This document shows positions 27,048 through 36,479 of a stretch of 38,315 nucleotides of DNA, one piece after another (positions within the stretch are counted from its first letter, which is position 1; each line of letters opens with the position of its first letter). The notes under the pieces were generated by a model, which was not told the origin of the DNA, ran no database searches, and saw nothing but the letters and a program-made list of their open reading frames with translations. Made by a program: the position numbers and the translations under genes. The DNA is from Undibacterium sp. (GTDB lineage Bacteria > Pseudomonadota > Gammaproteobacteria > Burkholderiales > Burkholderiaceae_D): the NCBI GenBank assembly GCA_025352365.1, contig JANXTO010000167.1:1-38315 (forward strand), written 5' to 3'.

Positions 27048-29561
27048 GTGTATAAGCTAAAAAATTATTTCCATGCATGGTTACAAAAAAGTGTGTACGT
27101 GCGGCTATATGTCCCACTGACTTTATTAATTATTCTCGTAAGCGGGTTTCGCTATTATTTGCTGATACAGGCTGAAACTACTGAGGTCAGGCAGCGCGCC
27201 TCTACTGAGATGCGGCAAGCAAGTCATTTTTTGCTACCTGTAATTAAAGAACTTTTAGCAAAACATCAAACCGCTGAGATAAAACAATTAATTGAGCGTG
27301 AAATAAGTACCAGTGACCAGATTACCGAGATCACTTGGCAGGACGAGCACGGCCAGCTTGTTGCAGAAAATATTGCCAACACCATCAGCACTGCACCGCC
27401 TTGGTTTTTTCATTTTATCCTGCTAAAAAATGAGTCGCAGGTTCATCAGATTATGTTGTCAGATGGTGCCATGGCGACGCTCCAGTTAACGACCTCGCCC
27501 GCTACGGTCATCGATGCTATCTGGGCCAAAGTATGTACGCAAGCCAAGCTGTCGGCTGCGATTATTTTTACTATTTTTTTCTTGCTTAGTTTGATTTTAC
27601 GCGCCAATGCCAGAACCTTAGAAAAACTCGCCACTGCAACCATCAGATTTAAAAAAGGCGAGCATTCCGTCCGTATGGAAGTCGCTGGCAGTGTGGAATC
27701 GCGCGCATTGGCAAGTACCTTCAACAGCATGACGGAAGAAGTTCAGCAACTCTTTAAGTCTTTGCAACTCAGCAGACACGAGCTGGCAATCGAGAAGGAG
27801 ATCGTAGAAACCACCCTTGCATCCATTGGTGACGCCGTGATCAGTGCCGATATTGACGGGAATGTTTTGATCCTGAATAAAGTCGCTCATCAGCTCACGG
27901 GTTGGAGCCAGCAAGAGGCGCATGCTACACCTTTAAAAGACGTCTTCACTTTGCTGGATGCGATCGATCAACGCAGAATAACGATTTTTGTTCAGGGTAT
28001 TCATGTTGTTGAAAACAAGCTTGAAAGCAGCGAAAAAAATAGAGCTGAAAGTGATAACCAGGATGTACTGCAATCCTCGGGTCAGATGCTGATAAACAGA
28101 AATGGTCAGCAACATGAAATCGACTTTACTGCTTCTCCGATCAAGCGGAAAGACGGTAGCGTAATTGGCTGCGTTCTGGTCTTTAGAGATGTCAGCGAAA
28201 AGCGTCTTTTAATCCAGAGAATTTCTTGGCAAGCCGGTCATGATCAGTTAACAGGCTTAGAGAATCGTCACCTGTTTACTGAGCGTTTTAAACTGGCAAT
28301 TGAGCAGGAAAATGCCGATCAATATTGGCTCGCAGTATGCTTGCTTGATCTGGATCATTTTCAAACTATTAATGAGCAATATGGACAAGAAGTCGCTAAT
28401 AAATTACTTCAAAATATCGCAGGAAGATTAGAGGCGTGCATAGCAACAGCTAACTCCGGCAATTACATTGCGCGCTTAGGTGGTGACGAATTTGTCGCAT
28501 TAATCCAAGTCCAGATCGGCGCCGCAGATCTGGAGGATAAGTTGACAAAGCTGCTGACAGAGCTGTCTCATCCTCATCAACTGGAGCAAAAAGAAATTAC
28601 CATCACAGCGAGTATTGGTGTGGCAATTTATCCACGTGATGATCTTAATCCCGATATTTTATTGCGTAGCGCTGATCAGGCTATGTACCAAGCAAAATTA
28701 AATGGACGTAATCAATTTCATGTCTTTGATGCGCAATTAGATCAGCAGGTCAGGACACATCACAATCAGCGCACCAGAATCAGACGTGCATTAATTGACG
28801 GCGAGTTGAGGTTGTATTACCAGCCCAAAGTCAACATGCGAAAAGGCGAAATCATTGGTATGGAAGCGCTATTACGCTGGCAACATCCTGATAAAGGTAT
28901 CGTCGGGCCACTACACTTTTTGCCGATAGTTGAGCATACCGATTTGATCGTTGATATCGGCGAGTGGGTTATACATCAGGCCTTGGAGCAATTAGTTCTC
29001 TGGTATGACGCTTACCCGCATTGGGTGCTTAGCGTGAATATAGCGGCAAGACATTTTCAGCATCCCGATTTTTTGGCAAGATTGACGAGCATTCTGGCCG
29101 ACTATCCCCAAGTCAATCCACAATCTTTAGAAATTGAAATTTTAGAATCCGCAGCGATTCAAGATATTCAGCATGTCCGTGAAGTCATCATCGCCTGCCA
29201 AGAATTGGGCGTGCGTTTTGCCTTAGACGATTTTGGAACGGGTTATTCCTCTTTGTCGTATCTAAAACGATTACCCACCAATACCTTAAAAATCGATCAG
29301 AGTTTTGTCAGAAACATGCTAGAAGACCAAGAAGACCTTGCGTTAATCAGTGCGGTTATCGGCCTTGCTGATGCTTTTAAACGCGAGGTAATTGCCGAGG
29401 GTGTTGAGACAGCAGAGCAGGGCGTCTCCTTAATGCGACTTGGTTGTGATTATGCGCAAGGGTATGTCATTGCGCATCCCATGCCAGCGCACACAGTAGA
29501 GTCTTGGGTAAGAACATATAGACCAGCATCTGAGTGGAGTCTGCAAGCCAAACTTGCCTAG
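27048..29561 (+). CDS. HAMP-PAS-GGDEF-EAL cyclic di-GMP protein
   Basis: The 837-residue membrane protein has helices at about 20-40 and 168-186 around a periplasmic sensor region, HAMP (about 190-240), PAS (about 250-385), GGDEF (about 395-560) and EAL (about 575-820). The cyclase signature GGDEF is intact at 478-482, but there is no RxxD five residues before it, so I-site inhibition is probably absent. The phosphodiesterase domain keeps EAL (606-608), DDFGTGYSSL (727-736), LKID (747-750), EGVE (784-787) and QGY (804-806), so it looks active. Translation starts at GTG without an evident Shine-Dalgarno; a stop codon two triplets upstream limits the choice. Net direction of activity cannot be told. 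Confidence 0.9.
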   Translation: MYKLKNYFHAWLQKSVYVRLYVPLTLLIILVSGFRYYLLIQAETTEVRQRASTEMRQASHFLLPVIKELLAKHQTAEIKQLIEREISTSDQITEITWQDEHGQLVAENIANTISTAPPWFFHFILLKNESQVHQIMLSDGAMATLQLTTSPATVIDAIWAKVCTQAKLSAAIIFTIFFLLSLILRANARTLEKLATATIRFKKGEHSVRMEVAGSVESRALASTFNSMTEEVQQLFKSLQLSRHELAIEKEIVETTLASIGDAVISADIDGNVLILNKVAHQLTGWSQQEAHATPLKDVFTLLDAIDQRRITIFVQGIHVVENKLESSEKNRAESDNQDVLQSSGQMLINRNGQQHEIDFTASPIKRKDGSVIGCVLVFRDVSEKRLLIQRISWQAGHDQLTGLENRHLFTERFKLAIEQENADQYWLAVCLLDLDHFQTINEQYGQEVANKLLQNIAGRLEACIATANSGNYIARLGGDEFVALIQVQIGAADLEDKLTKLLTELSHPHQLEQKEITITASIGVAIYPRDDLNPDILLRSADQAMYQAKLNGRNQFHVFDAQLDQQVRTHHNQRTRIRRALIDGELRLYYQPKVNMRKGEIIGMEALLRWQHPDKGIVGPLHFLPIVEHTDLIVDIGEWVIHQALEQLVLWYDAYPHWVLSVNIAARHFQHPDFLARLTSILADYPQVNPQSLEIEILESAAIQDIQHVREVIIACQELGVRFALDDFGTGYSSLSYLKRLPTNTLKIDQSFVRNMLEDQEDLALISAVIGLADAFKREVIAEGVETAEQGVSLMRLGCDYAQGYVIAHPMPAHTVESWVRTYRPASEWSLQAKLA

Positions 29562-29635
29562 CGGGGTGTTGGCGCAATGTTGGCTTAAGTACGGCCGCTA
29601 TGCAGTAGGATGTCGGTTACTAATTTTTTGATTAA

Positions 29636-30157
29636 ATGACCTTAATAATGATGATCTCTATACGTCGCTACCTTGCAACTGACTGGAACAGCATTTGGCC
29701 GATCTTGCAGACTACTTTTGCGCAAGGTGATACCTATGCTTATGATACTCAGAGCACCGAGGCAGAGATACATAGCGCGTGGATTAAGACACCTGCCGCT
29801 ACTTATGTCGCCTGCGCAGCAGATGGACAGATATTGGGTACTTATATCCTCAAGCCCAACCAGCCAGGTTTAGGTAGCCATGTCTGCAATTGCGGTTATG
29901 TGGTCGCGCCAGATGTACAAGGCAAGGGTGTCGCTTCTGCAATGTGTGAACATTCGCAGTCAGAGGCAATCGCGATGGGGTTTCTTGCTATGCAATTTAA
30001 TTTGGTGGTGTCTACCAACGAGCGCGCCGTGCGCCTTTGGCAGCGACTGGGTTTTAGCGTGATTGGTACTCTGCCTCTCGCTTTTAAACACCGGCAACTT
30101 GGTTATGTTGATGCTTTTGTGATGTTTAAGACCTTGGTAAGTCCACCATCTGATTAG
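29636..30157 (+). CDS. GNAT-family N-acetyltransferase
   Basis: A 173-residue GCN5-related acetyltransferase, with the acetyl-CoA loop QGKGVA (95-100) after the strand CGYVVAPDV, and the C-terminal segment NERAVRLWQRLGFSVIGTLPLAF typical of the family. The substrate (protein, antibiotic or metabolite) is not shown. Three in-frame ATGs (29636, 29648 and 29651) compete and none has a clear ribosome site. It follows the GGDEF-EAL gene by 74 bp on the same strand. Confidence 0.88.
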   Translation: MTLIMMISIRRYLATDWNSIWPILQTTFAQGDTYAYDTQSTEAEIHSAWIKTPAATYVACAADGQILGTYILKPNQPGLGSHVCNCGYVVAPDVQGKGVASAMCEHSQSEAIAMGFLAMQFNLVVSTNERAVRLWQRLGFSVIGTLPLAFKHRQLGYVDAFVMFKTLVSPPSD

Positions 30158-30189
30158 ATGTGGACAGGATTATGCGCTTATAGACCAAC

Positions 30190-30224
30190 ACACCCTAAGA
30201 CAGCCAGTGCATAATCTTGGGTGT
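30190..30224. repeat. Inverted repeat upstream of the LuxR-type regulator
   Basis: ACACCCTAAGA (30190-30200) pairs with TCTTGGGTGT (30215-30224) with one bulged T and a 14-base loop. It lies 32 bp before the regulator's ATG and 33 bp after the acetyltransferase stop. With no T-run it could be a weak terminator or an operator for the regulator. Confidence 0.45.
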
Positions 30225-30256
30225 CTGCTATAGGTTAAATATTCTCAAGGACTACA

Positions 30257-30889
30257 ATGATACGTGTTGCCATTTGTGATGATCATCAAATTGTTCGTGC
30301 TGGATTTAAGCAGATTTTTTCTGAGGTAGCCGATATTGAGGTCGTGGCTGAGGCAAGTACCGGTAGAGAAGCATTGGATATTGCGCGAAATAAGTTGTGC
30401 GACGTCATGCTGCTCGATATCAGCATGCCAGATCAGAGTGGCATTGATACTTTGCGTACCATCAAGCAAGGGCAGCCAGAATTACCGATTTTGATTTTAA
30501 GTGGTTACCCAGCTCAGCAATACGCGGTCAATTTATTCAAAATGGGTGCCAACGGTTATCTGAATAAAGAGTGTGACACCGATGAGCTGATTAAAGCTGT
30601 TCGCACGGCTGCTACCGGACGGCGTTATGTGAGTGCAGAGGTGGGAGAAATATTGGCGCAGGGCTTTGATCAGGATGTCACTGCAGCTTTACACACAGAA
30701 TTATCTGATCGGGAGTTTCAGGTATTTTTGCGCTTGGCGAAAGGAGAATCGGTGTCTGATATCGCGCTTGTTTTATCACTTAGTGTAAAAACGATTAGCA
30801 CCTACCGTGCTCGCGTGATGGAAAAAATGCACTTGCATTCGAACAGTGATCTGACGTATTACGCTTTAAAAAACAATTTGCTGGATTAA
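30257..30889 (+). CDS. NarL/FixJ-family response regulator
   Basis: A 210-residue regulator with receiver (1-120; D8/D9 pocket, phospho-acceptor D54 in MLLDISMPDQSG, K-region NGYLNKECD) and LuxR-type helix-turn-helix (about 145-205; LSDREFQVFLRLAKGESVSDIALVLSLSVKTISTYRARVMEKM). AAGGA precedes the ATG. No cognate kinase is directly adjacent; the CHASE3 kinase at 31631, beyond one convergent gene, is the likeliest partner. Confidence 0.93.
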   Translation: MIRVAICDDHQIVRAGFKQIFSEVADIEVVAEASTGREALDIARNKLCDVMLLDISMPDQSGIDTLRTIKQGQPELPILILSGYPAQQYAVNLFKMGANGYLNKECDTDELIKAVRTAATGRRYVSAEVGEILAQGFDQDVTAALHTELSDREFQVFLRLAKGESVSDIALVLSLSVKTISTYRARVMEKMHLHSNSDLTYYALKNNLLD

Positions 30890-30968
30890 AAATTACTTAA
30901 AAAAATCGTCAACTATTTCAATAAATTTACTTGTATCGCAAGCTTGATTCCCATTAATTTTCAAGACT

Positions 30969-31349
30969 TTAATGTAGCAAGTCCCGAATACGGCTAACCA
31001 GCAAATCCATCTCACGCGACTTATCAAAAAAATCTTCAGCACCGTATTTAAGACTGTGGGTTCGCAATGCTGGCGTCGGATGATTGGTAAATACAAAGCG
31101 CTTTCCGTAATCACGGGCATCATTTTGTAAGGCGGCTAACACGGCTAAGCCATTACCTTCGCTCAAACTGATATCTACAATCGCAACGTCCCATTCACTA
31201 GCCCTCAATTGCTTTAAAGCGTCTTTTTCGTTCTCAGCAAAACCTACCACTTCGATCTGTTCCGTGTCATGCAACATGTCGATCAGGACAGTACGGATTC
31301 GCTGAGAATCCTCTATCAAGAACACTTTAAGTTTTTTCCTTACATCCAT
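30969..31349 (-). CDS. Stand-alone receiver-domain protein
   Basis: This protein is a single receiver domain (126 residues) with pocket E13/D14, phospho-acceptor D59 (WDVAIVDISLSEGNG), switch Thr in VFTNH and Lys in FFDKSREMD. It has no output domain, like CheY/Spo0F types. I choose the ATG at 31349 because GAGG lies 9-12 bases upstream; the frame stays open 45 codons further but that extension looks non-domain. It sits convergent to the LuxR regulator and divergent from the CHASE3 kinase, which is its probable partner. Confidence 0.85.
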   Translation of the reverse strand: MDVRKKLKVFLIEDSQRIRTVLIDMLHDTEQIEVVGFAENEKDALKQLRASEWDVAIVDISLSEGNGLAVLAALQNDARDYGKRFVFTNHPTPALRTHSLKYGAEDFFDKSREMDLLVSRIRDLLH

Positions 31350-31630
31350 AATTTCGACCTCACGTAACATCGCTGAAGATGTTGACGATTTTTCAGTTAT
31401 TTGCTGTATTGCGGCTCCAATTCGCGATTTCCATTGATCATCTCGCTTTAGAGTCATTGTAAACATGGTGATAAGTGCTTGCAATCAGCGTAAACTGAAG
31501 ATGATGTAGGCGTGTTCCTACGTGCAGATTTTTCGTGCTATTTCGTACTTAGTTTTATTAATAATCGCCAGCTAAAACCTTAAAAAAACGCCTACCAGTC
31601 GCCACATCCATAGCAAATTAGGATATTCGT

Positions 31631-33019
31631 GTGAATAAAACTTCCTCCACTTCACTGCCGCTGTACATCACAGCTTTATTTGTCGTTTGTTTAATTACCT
31701 TGATTGGTAACGCGATATCTGATTATCAAAATCTGCAAAAGCTGAAAAATAATACCGATTGGATCGAGCACACCTGGAATATTAAAGATCATTTAAAAAA
31801 TGTGAATTTGCTCATCATGGATGCCGAGAGCAGCATGCGTGGTTATTACTTGTCAGGCGATGAGGTATTTTTAGGGCCGAAGAAAAATGCCGCTATTCAG
31901 CTTAATCAGGAATTTCTGTTACTGAATAGTTTAGTCAAAGATAATCCAGCTCAAATTAAAAACCTATCTCAGTTGCGCGAGATGTTTGACCGGAAAATGA
32001 AAAAATTTGATCAAGGTATTGCGCTATATAAAGATGGCGGTTTAGATGAGGTTGTTAAGGTAATTCGGCTAGTTGAGGGTAGAGAAATCATGGATGAAAT
32101 CCGTCTGTTGGATGTCATCATGGAGAAAGAAGAGTTGGAGTTATTATCTAATCGCCGTACTCAATTTTTTAATGAACATAATCAGGCGCTATGGATAGGT
32201 AATCTGATCAATATCATTGCCATTCTGGTGCTAATGCTTTTTTATCGGCTGATACAAAAGAGCTTTGCAAAACAAAGAGAGGTGGAGGCAGAATTAAAAA
32301 CGATAAACGATAATCTTGAGTCTACGGTCATGGCACGTACTGAACAGCTGTCAGTTTTGTCGCATCATCTGCTGCGTGTATCTGAGGAAGAAAAAGCAAA
32401 ATTAGCCCGAGAACTACATGACGAAATGGGGGCTAGCCTGACCGCTATCAGCATGGATGTATCAATGTTGACGGAGAAATTAAAGATCAAAGAGCCAGCT
32501 TTGTCTCTTCAGCTACAAAGAGCAAAAACCACCTTGTTAGAAGTGGTTGATCTTAAGCGTCGCATTATCGAAGATCTGCGTCCCAGTATGTTGGATAACC
32601 TTGGTCTGGCAGCATCCATACAAAATTATTGTGACGAGGCAGCGCGTATCGCTGGCTTGCAACTGGTGATGGATATTGATGAGGATATCGACAGAATAGA
32701 TCCAGCCTGGTCTATCGCTTTATTTAGAATCGCGCAAGAATCGCTGACGAATGTGATCAAATATGCCAAAGCAAAAAAAGTCACAGTCAGTTTAAAAAGA
32801 GAGCGGTCGGTACTGTATTTACAGATTTTAGATGACGGTATTGGTATCTCTATTGACGCTATTAAAAAGCCGCGCTCACATGGATTGCTAGGGATGCGTG
32901 AGCGTACTCTGCTATTGGGCGGAACGTTTACGATCAAACCAGGTAAGGACGATACGGGTACATTAGTTGAGGCGCGTATTCCCTACCCGGGACAAAGTCC
33001 TGCTAGCGAAATGATCTGA
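31631..33019 (+). CDS. CHASE3-domain sensor histidine kinase (NarX-type core)
   Basis: The 462-residue kinase has a membrane helix (about 10-29), a periplasmic CHASE3 domain (about 35-175; MDAESSMRGYYLSGDEVFL), a second helix (about 187-206), a coiled linker, HisKA_3 with H263 (LARELHDEMGASL) and HATPase with ESLTNVIKYA, DDGIGI (401-406) and GLLGMRER. It starts at GTG with AGGA upstream. It is divergent from the receiver-only gene and converges, 3 bp apart, with the Crp-like gene. The signal is unknown. Confidence 0.92.
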   Translation: MNKTSSTSLPLYITALFVVCLITLIGNAISDYQNLQKLKNNTDWIEHTWNIKDHLKNVNLLIMDAESSMRGYYLSGDEVFLGPKKNAAIQLNQEFLLLNSLVKDNPAQIKNLSQLREMFDRKMKKFDQGIALYKDGGLDEVVKVIRLVEGREIMDEIRLLDVIMEKEELELLSNRRTQFFNEHNQALWIGNLINIIAILVLMLFYRLIQKSFAKQREVEAELKTINDNLESTVMARTEQLSVLSHHLLRVSEEEKAKLARELHDEMGASLTAISMDVSMLTEKLKIKEPALSLQLQRAKTTLLEVVDLKRRIIEDLRPSMLDNLGLAASIQNYCDEAARIAGLQLVMDIDEDIDRIDPAWSIALFRIAQESLTNVIKYAKAKKVTVSLKRERSVLYLQILDDGIGISIDAIKKPRSHGLLGMRERTLLLGGTFTIKPGKDDTGTLVEARIPYPGQSPASEMI

Positions 33020-33022
33020 CGG

Positions 33023-33844
33023 CTATCGTTTGATTGCCGCATTTGCCAGCATTAAATCGAAAGCATGTCTGGCGACTTTGTAGCATTCGCCAGCATGTGC
33101 TTCCAGGCCTTCTCTATCCAATACCGTGATGCTGCCGCGACGATATTTTAACAAGCCGGCGTGTTGTAACTTGCCGGCGGCCTCGGTAATGCTCTCACGG
33201 CGTACACCCAGCATATTTGAAATTAACTCATGCGTTACTTTCAGCTCATTGGTCGGCAAACGATCTAACCGGTCTAACAACCAACGGGATAATTGCTGAT
33301 CTACAGAGTAGTGGCGACCAGAGACAGAATTTTGTGCCATCTGTGCGAACAACGCTTGGGTATAGCGCATCATCAAAGACTGTAATTTGTCGCCTTGATT
33401 GCAAGCTTCTTTTAAGACCGACGTTTTTAAACGATAGGCGTAGCCTGTGCTTTGTACCATCGCCGTACCCATGGCACTTTCGCCCATCAGTGCAGAAATG
33501 CCGACCATACCCTCATGACCGGTCACGGCAATCTCTGTTACGCCACCATCTGCCAGTACGTATAAGAGCGCAACGATGGCAGTAGTTGGGAAGTAGACAT
33601 AAGAGAGCTTATCGCCGTAGTCATGCAATTTTTGATCAAACGACAGATCGACAAATTCTAAGTGCGGCAAAAGGAAGGCTAATTCTTCAGCAGGCAATGC
33701 TGCCAACAAATCATTTTGAATTGGGCCGATAGGACGTGGATTCAATACTGCATTGATGGCGAAATCATGTTTCAGCAAAGAGCGTTGTAAGCGTGGTACT
33801 ACATCTGCTTTGATGGAGATTTCAGTGCGCAAGGATTGAGTCAT
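33023..33844 (-). CDS. Crp/Fnr-family transcription regulator
   Basis: The 273-residue protein has an N-terminal cyclic-nucleotide-binding-type beta barrel (about 45-160; DYGDKLSYVYFPTTAIVALL, VTGHEGMVGISALMG) and a C-terminal winged helix (about 185-250; VTHELISNMLGVRRESITEAAGKLQHAGLLKYRRG). It lacks an FNR-type cysteine cluster and the Arg/Ser phosphate cassette of true cAMP receptors, so the effector is unclear. GAGAGG precedes the ATG. Copy 5 of the dispersed element lies in the upstream region. Confidence 0.9.
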   Translation of the reverse strand: MTQSLRTEISIKADVVPRLQRSLLKHDFAINAVLNPRPIGPIQNDLLAALPAEELAFLLPHLEFVDLSFDQKLHDYGDKLSYVYFPTTAIVALLYVLADGGVTEIAVTGHEGMVGISALMGESAMGTAMVQSTGYAYRLKTSVLKEACNQGDKLQSLMMRYTQALFAQMAQNSVSGRHYSVDQQLSRWLLDRLDRLPTNELKVTHELISNMLGVRRESITEAAGKLQHAGLLKYRRGSITVLDREGLEAHAGECYKVARHAFDLMLANAAIKR

Positions 33845-34286
33845 TTTTAGCCTCTCGTTTAAATCACATAAGTCGTATCAAACTCGGTCAAATTTGCTGC
33901 AAACATCAACACGTCTGGTGTCAGTGCTTGAGTTGTACTTTATGTGTTTAAAGTTAGAGTTGCCATCGGAATAAGGGGCGTACTTTTGTACGCAAAGAGC
34001 CTGGGATGTTGTCAGCGTTGTCTTACAGCACAGGCAGGGAGAATAGCATCAGAGATTGTTTTTGCCGAGATAATATCTGGCGTTTTAACCTGTTAATTTG
34101 ATATACTCCCATCTTAATTTTTTAAAAACGCCGCATTGTCCAATTACTATATGGACATTAAAAATATACATAGTGGGAGTATATTATTGTCTTGTTTAAT
34201 TATCGGCTTGGTTTTATGCGCTTTCAGCACTGTATTTTGTTGCCGTGTGATGTCAGATTCTTGATTGGCGCGTGTAGGACTCAGCT
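33845..34286. other. Intergenic region upstream of the Crp-like gene
   Basis: This 442-bp gap after the LuxR-type regulator gene contains copy 5 of the 84-bp element (34101-34184). No gene is seen; the Crp-like promoter should lie in 33845-34100. Confidence 0.6.
34101..34184 (+). repeat. 84-bp dispersed palindromic element, copy 5
   Basis: Forward-oriented, 84 bp, with the longest terminal symmetry: ATATACTCCC at the left matches GGGAGTATAT at the right perfectly (10 bp). The centre is ATTGTCCA (offset 35), ATTACTAT, ATGGACATT, then AAAAATATAC. It lies about 100 bp downstream of the LuxR-type regulator's stop. Confidence 0.92.
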
Positions 34287-34946
34287 TTAATCCAGCGTCT
34301 GAGTTACCTGAGTTAGCGCAAACCGGATCAAATCTGCTTGTCCTTCAATATGTAATTTGCGTTTGATATTGAGTCTGTGCGTTTCTACCGTTCTGACACT
34401 TAAGTTGAGTTCGCGGGCGATGTGTTTATTGGATTTGCCTGTAGCAATGCTTTTGAGTATGCCTTGTTCTCTTTGGGTCAGCATCTGCGCCGCCGAGGGC
34501 GCAGCGGGTTGTTTTTGTAAGCCTGAACTAAAATACCGCTTACCCTTCATCACATCATGGATGGCCGCGATGATCTCTTCTGCTGGCGCATCTTTTAAAA
34601 CATAGCCGCGCGCGCCAGCTTGCATGGATTGGCTGACATATTCCGCTTTCTCATGCATGGATAACATGATCACTGCGATTTTTGGATAATCCCTACTTAA
34701 CTGTGCAGTCAAACTAATACCGTTAGCAGAATTTGCCCCCAAATTGATATCCATCAGTATCAGATCAATGGGCAAGTTGGCTGCCAGTTGCAGCGCCTGC
34801 TCAGCATGGGCCGCTTCACCAATAATATGGAAATGCAGAATCGTTTCCAGCCTGGCTTTAAGACCGTCTCTTACTAGCGGATGATCATCTACCAGCAGCA
34901 GATTGATGGATTTTGTAGTGGCCTGATCTGGCGTTGCTGTGTTCAT
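34287..34946 (-). CDS. NarL/FixJ-family response regulator
   Basis: The 219-residue regulator has a receiver domain (D20/D21 pocket, phospho-acceptor D66 in LILMDINLG, K-region YVLKDAPAEE) and a LuxR-type helix-turn-helix (about 152-210; LTQREQGILKSIATGKSNKHIARELNLSVRTVETHRLNIKRKL). Its start overlaps the upstream kinase stop by four bases (ATGA), so the pair is translationally coupled and clearly cognate. Confidence 0.95.
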   Translation of the reverse strand: MNTATPDQATTKSINLLLVDDHPLVRDGLKARLETILHFHIIGEAAHAEQALQLAANLPIDLILMDINLGANSANGISLTAQLSRDYPKIAVIMLSMHEKAEYVSQSMQAGARGYVLKDAPAEEIIAAIHDVMKGKRYFSSGLQKQPAAPSAAQMLTQREQGILKSIATGKSNKHIARELNLSVRTVETHRLNIKRKLHIEGQADLIRFALTQVTQTLD

Positions 34947-36340
34947 GATGAGTTCCTTGCGATGCTGGTGATGCGGGCAATAACTTGGGTGCCGCTGGCG
35001 CTGGAATGCAATTCTAACTGGCCGTTGACGGTTGCCAGTCGCTCTCGCATATTGCTTAATCCTATACCGCGTTTGGGGTGACTGGCGATACCTTGTACGT
35101 CAAATCCGGCACCATTATCCTCGATCATTAAATCGACAGAATGTTTGTCGCCCCGCAAAGTAATCTGCACCTGTGTCACCTGGCCAGCATGTTTGTGGAT
35201 ATTGGTCAAAGCCTCTTGGGCGATGCGGAATAAGACCGTATTACTGATGTCGTCCAAACCATCGCAGTCGCCATCGCATAAGAAATTAACTGGCAGACCC
35301 GTGTCTTGCGTAAATTCTTCGCTTAAATGCTCAAACGCTGCTGCGAGTCCTAGATCATCCAGCATTGCAGGGCGCAGATCATGGGAGATTCTTCTGACCT
35401 CGCCCAGTGCATCGTTGAGTTGGGTTGTGGCGCGCATGAATGAGGATTTAGCAGATATATTTTTAGACCCGTTCTCAGAGACGGGTTCTAATTGCTCCGC
35501 ATCCAGCTTGGCTAAGCCTGATTCGATTTGCAATTTGACCGAGACTAATAACTGACTCAATCCATCATGCAGATCACGCGATAAACGGGCGCGTTCGTCT
35601 TCTTGCGATCGGACTACACTTTGCGCCAGCACCTTGAGTTTTGCCTCTGCCACGCGAGATTCGCTAATGTTTAATGCCAGGCCAGAAGCGGCAATCAACA
35701 AGGCGCTGGTGATGGCAATGCCGGCAATCCAGAATAGAGTGCTTTGGCTATTTTTAGTATTTTGTACTTCGATTTTATTCAAAGCATTATTCACGTCATC
35801 GAGATAAATACCGCTACCCAGCATCCAGCCCCAGCGTTCTAATGGTATGACATAACCTAGTTTGGCGGCGACCTTGTGGGTGGAGGGTTTTTCCCACAGA
35901 TAACGCACTACGCCGCCACCTTCCTGCGCTTTAGCGATCAACTTCCTTATGGTGAAATTGCCCTCGGGATCTCTCATATTCCATAAGTCCTGGCCAACCA
36001 GATCGCTCTGACGTGGATGCATCAAATTTTTGCCATGCATGTCATACACATAAAAATAACCATCATCGCCGAAATCTAGCTTGGCTAAAATTGCCTTGGC
36101 TTCTTCTTGTGTGCGGGGATCTTGTTTTTCTGCATTGTATAAATTCGATATCGCAGCAGCACCCAAGGTGACATAGTGTTTTAACTCAATCTCTTTACTC
36201 GCCAGATAAGCTTGTTCTACAGTCGTGCGTTGCTGCTCCGCAAGCAACGTGGTCTGATAAAAAACCGCCATCGCAATCGCTGCCAAGGAAAGCAGCAGCG
36301 GGATGATTGCAAACAGGATAATTTTTTGCCGGAGCTTCAT
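34943..36340 (-). CDS. Cache-domain sensor histidine kinase (NarX-type core)
   Basis: The 465-residue kinase has a membrane helix (8-28), a periplasmic single-Cache domain (about 35-190; DDGYFYVYDMHGKNLMHP, GWMLGSGIYLDDV), a second helix (about 203-222), HisKA_3 with H258 (RLSRDLHDGLSQLL) and HATPase with EALTNIHKHA, EDNGAGFD and GIGLSNMRERL. Such Cache domains typically bind small organic acids or amino acids; the ligand here is unknown. It forms a two-gene operon with the LuxR-type regulator. Confidence 0.94.
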   Translation of the reverse strand: MKLRQKIILFAIIPLLLSLAAIAMAVFYQTTLLAEQQRTTVEQAYLASKEIELKHYVTLGAAAISNLYNAEKQDPRTQEEAKAILAKLDFGDDGYFYVYDMHGKNLMHPRQSDLVGQDLWNMRDPEGNFTIRKLIAKAQEGGGVVRYLWEKPSTHKVAAKLGYVIPLERWGWMLGSGIYLDDVNNALNKIEVQNTKNSQSTLFWIAGIAITSALLIAASGLALNISESRVAEAKLKVLAQSVVRSQEDERARLSRDLHDGLSQLLVSVKLQIESGLAKLDAEQLEPVSENGSKNISAKSSFMRATTQLNDALGEVRRISHDLRPAMLDDLGLAAAFEHLSEEFTQDTGLPVNFLCDGDCDGLDDISNTVLFRIAQEALTNIHKHAGQVTQVQITLRGDKHSVDLMIEDNGAGFDVQGIASHPKRGIGLSNMRERLATVNGQLELHSSASGTQVIARITSIARNSS

Positions 36341-36416
36341 GAGGTCGGGTTTAATGTATTCGCAGAAAAAGTTATAGGATCAGTTTTAAACAAGAAGTTC
36401 AAGTAGTAAGGCATAT

Positions 36417-36445
36417 GAAAAAAGCCCCGCAAGGAGGCGAGGCTT
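36417..36445 (-). terminator. Rho-independent terminator of yggX
   Basis: A 9-bp stem AAGCCCCGC/GCGAGGCTT (36422-36430, 36437-36445; one G-T wobble) with a six-base loop is followed leftward by a U-run. It lies 35 bp after the yggX stop. Confidence 0.9.
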
Positions 36446-36479
36446 AATATGTTTTATCTGGACAGCTAAGCCGGTGGGC

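Noticed and set aside
31350-31484. 45-codon N-terminal extension of the stand-alone receiver
   Set aside because: The ATG at 31349 has a good GAGG site and the receiver fold begins right after it; the extension has no recognisable domain.
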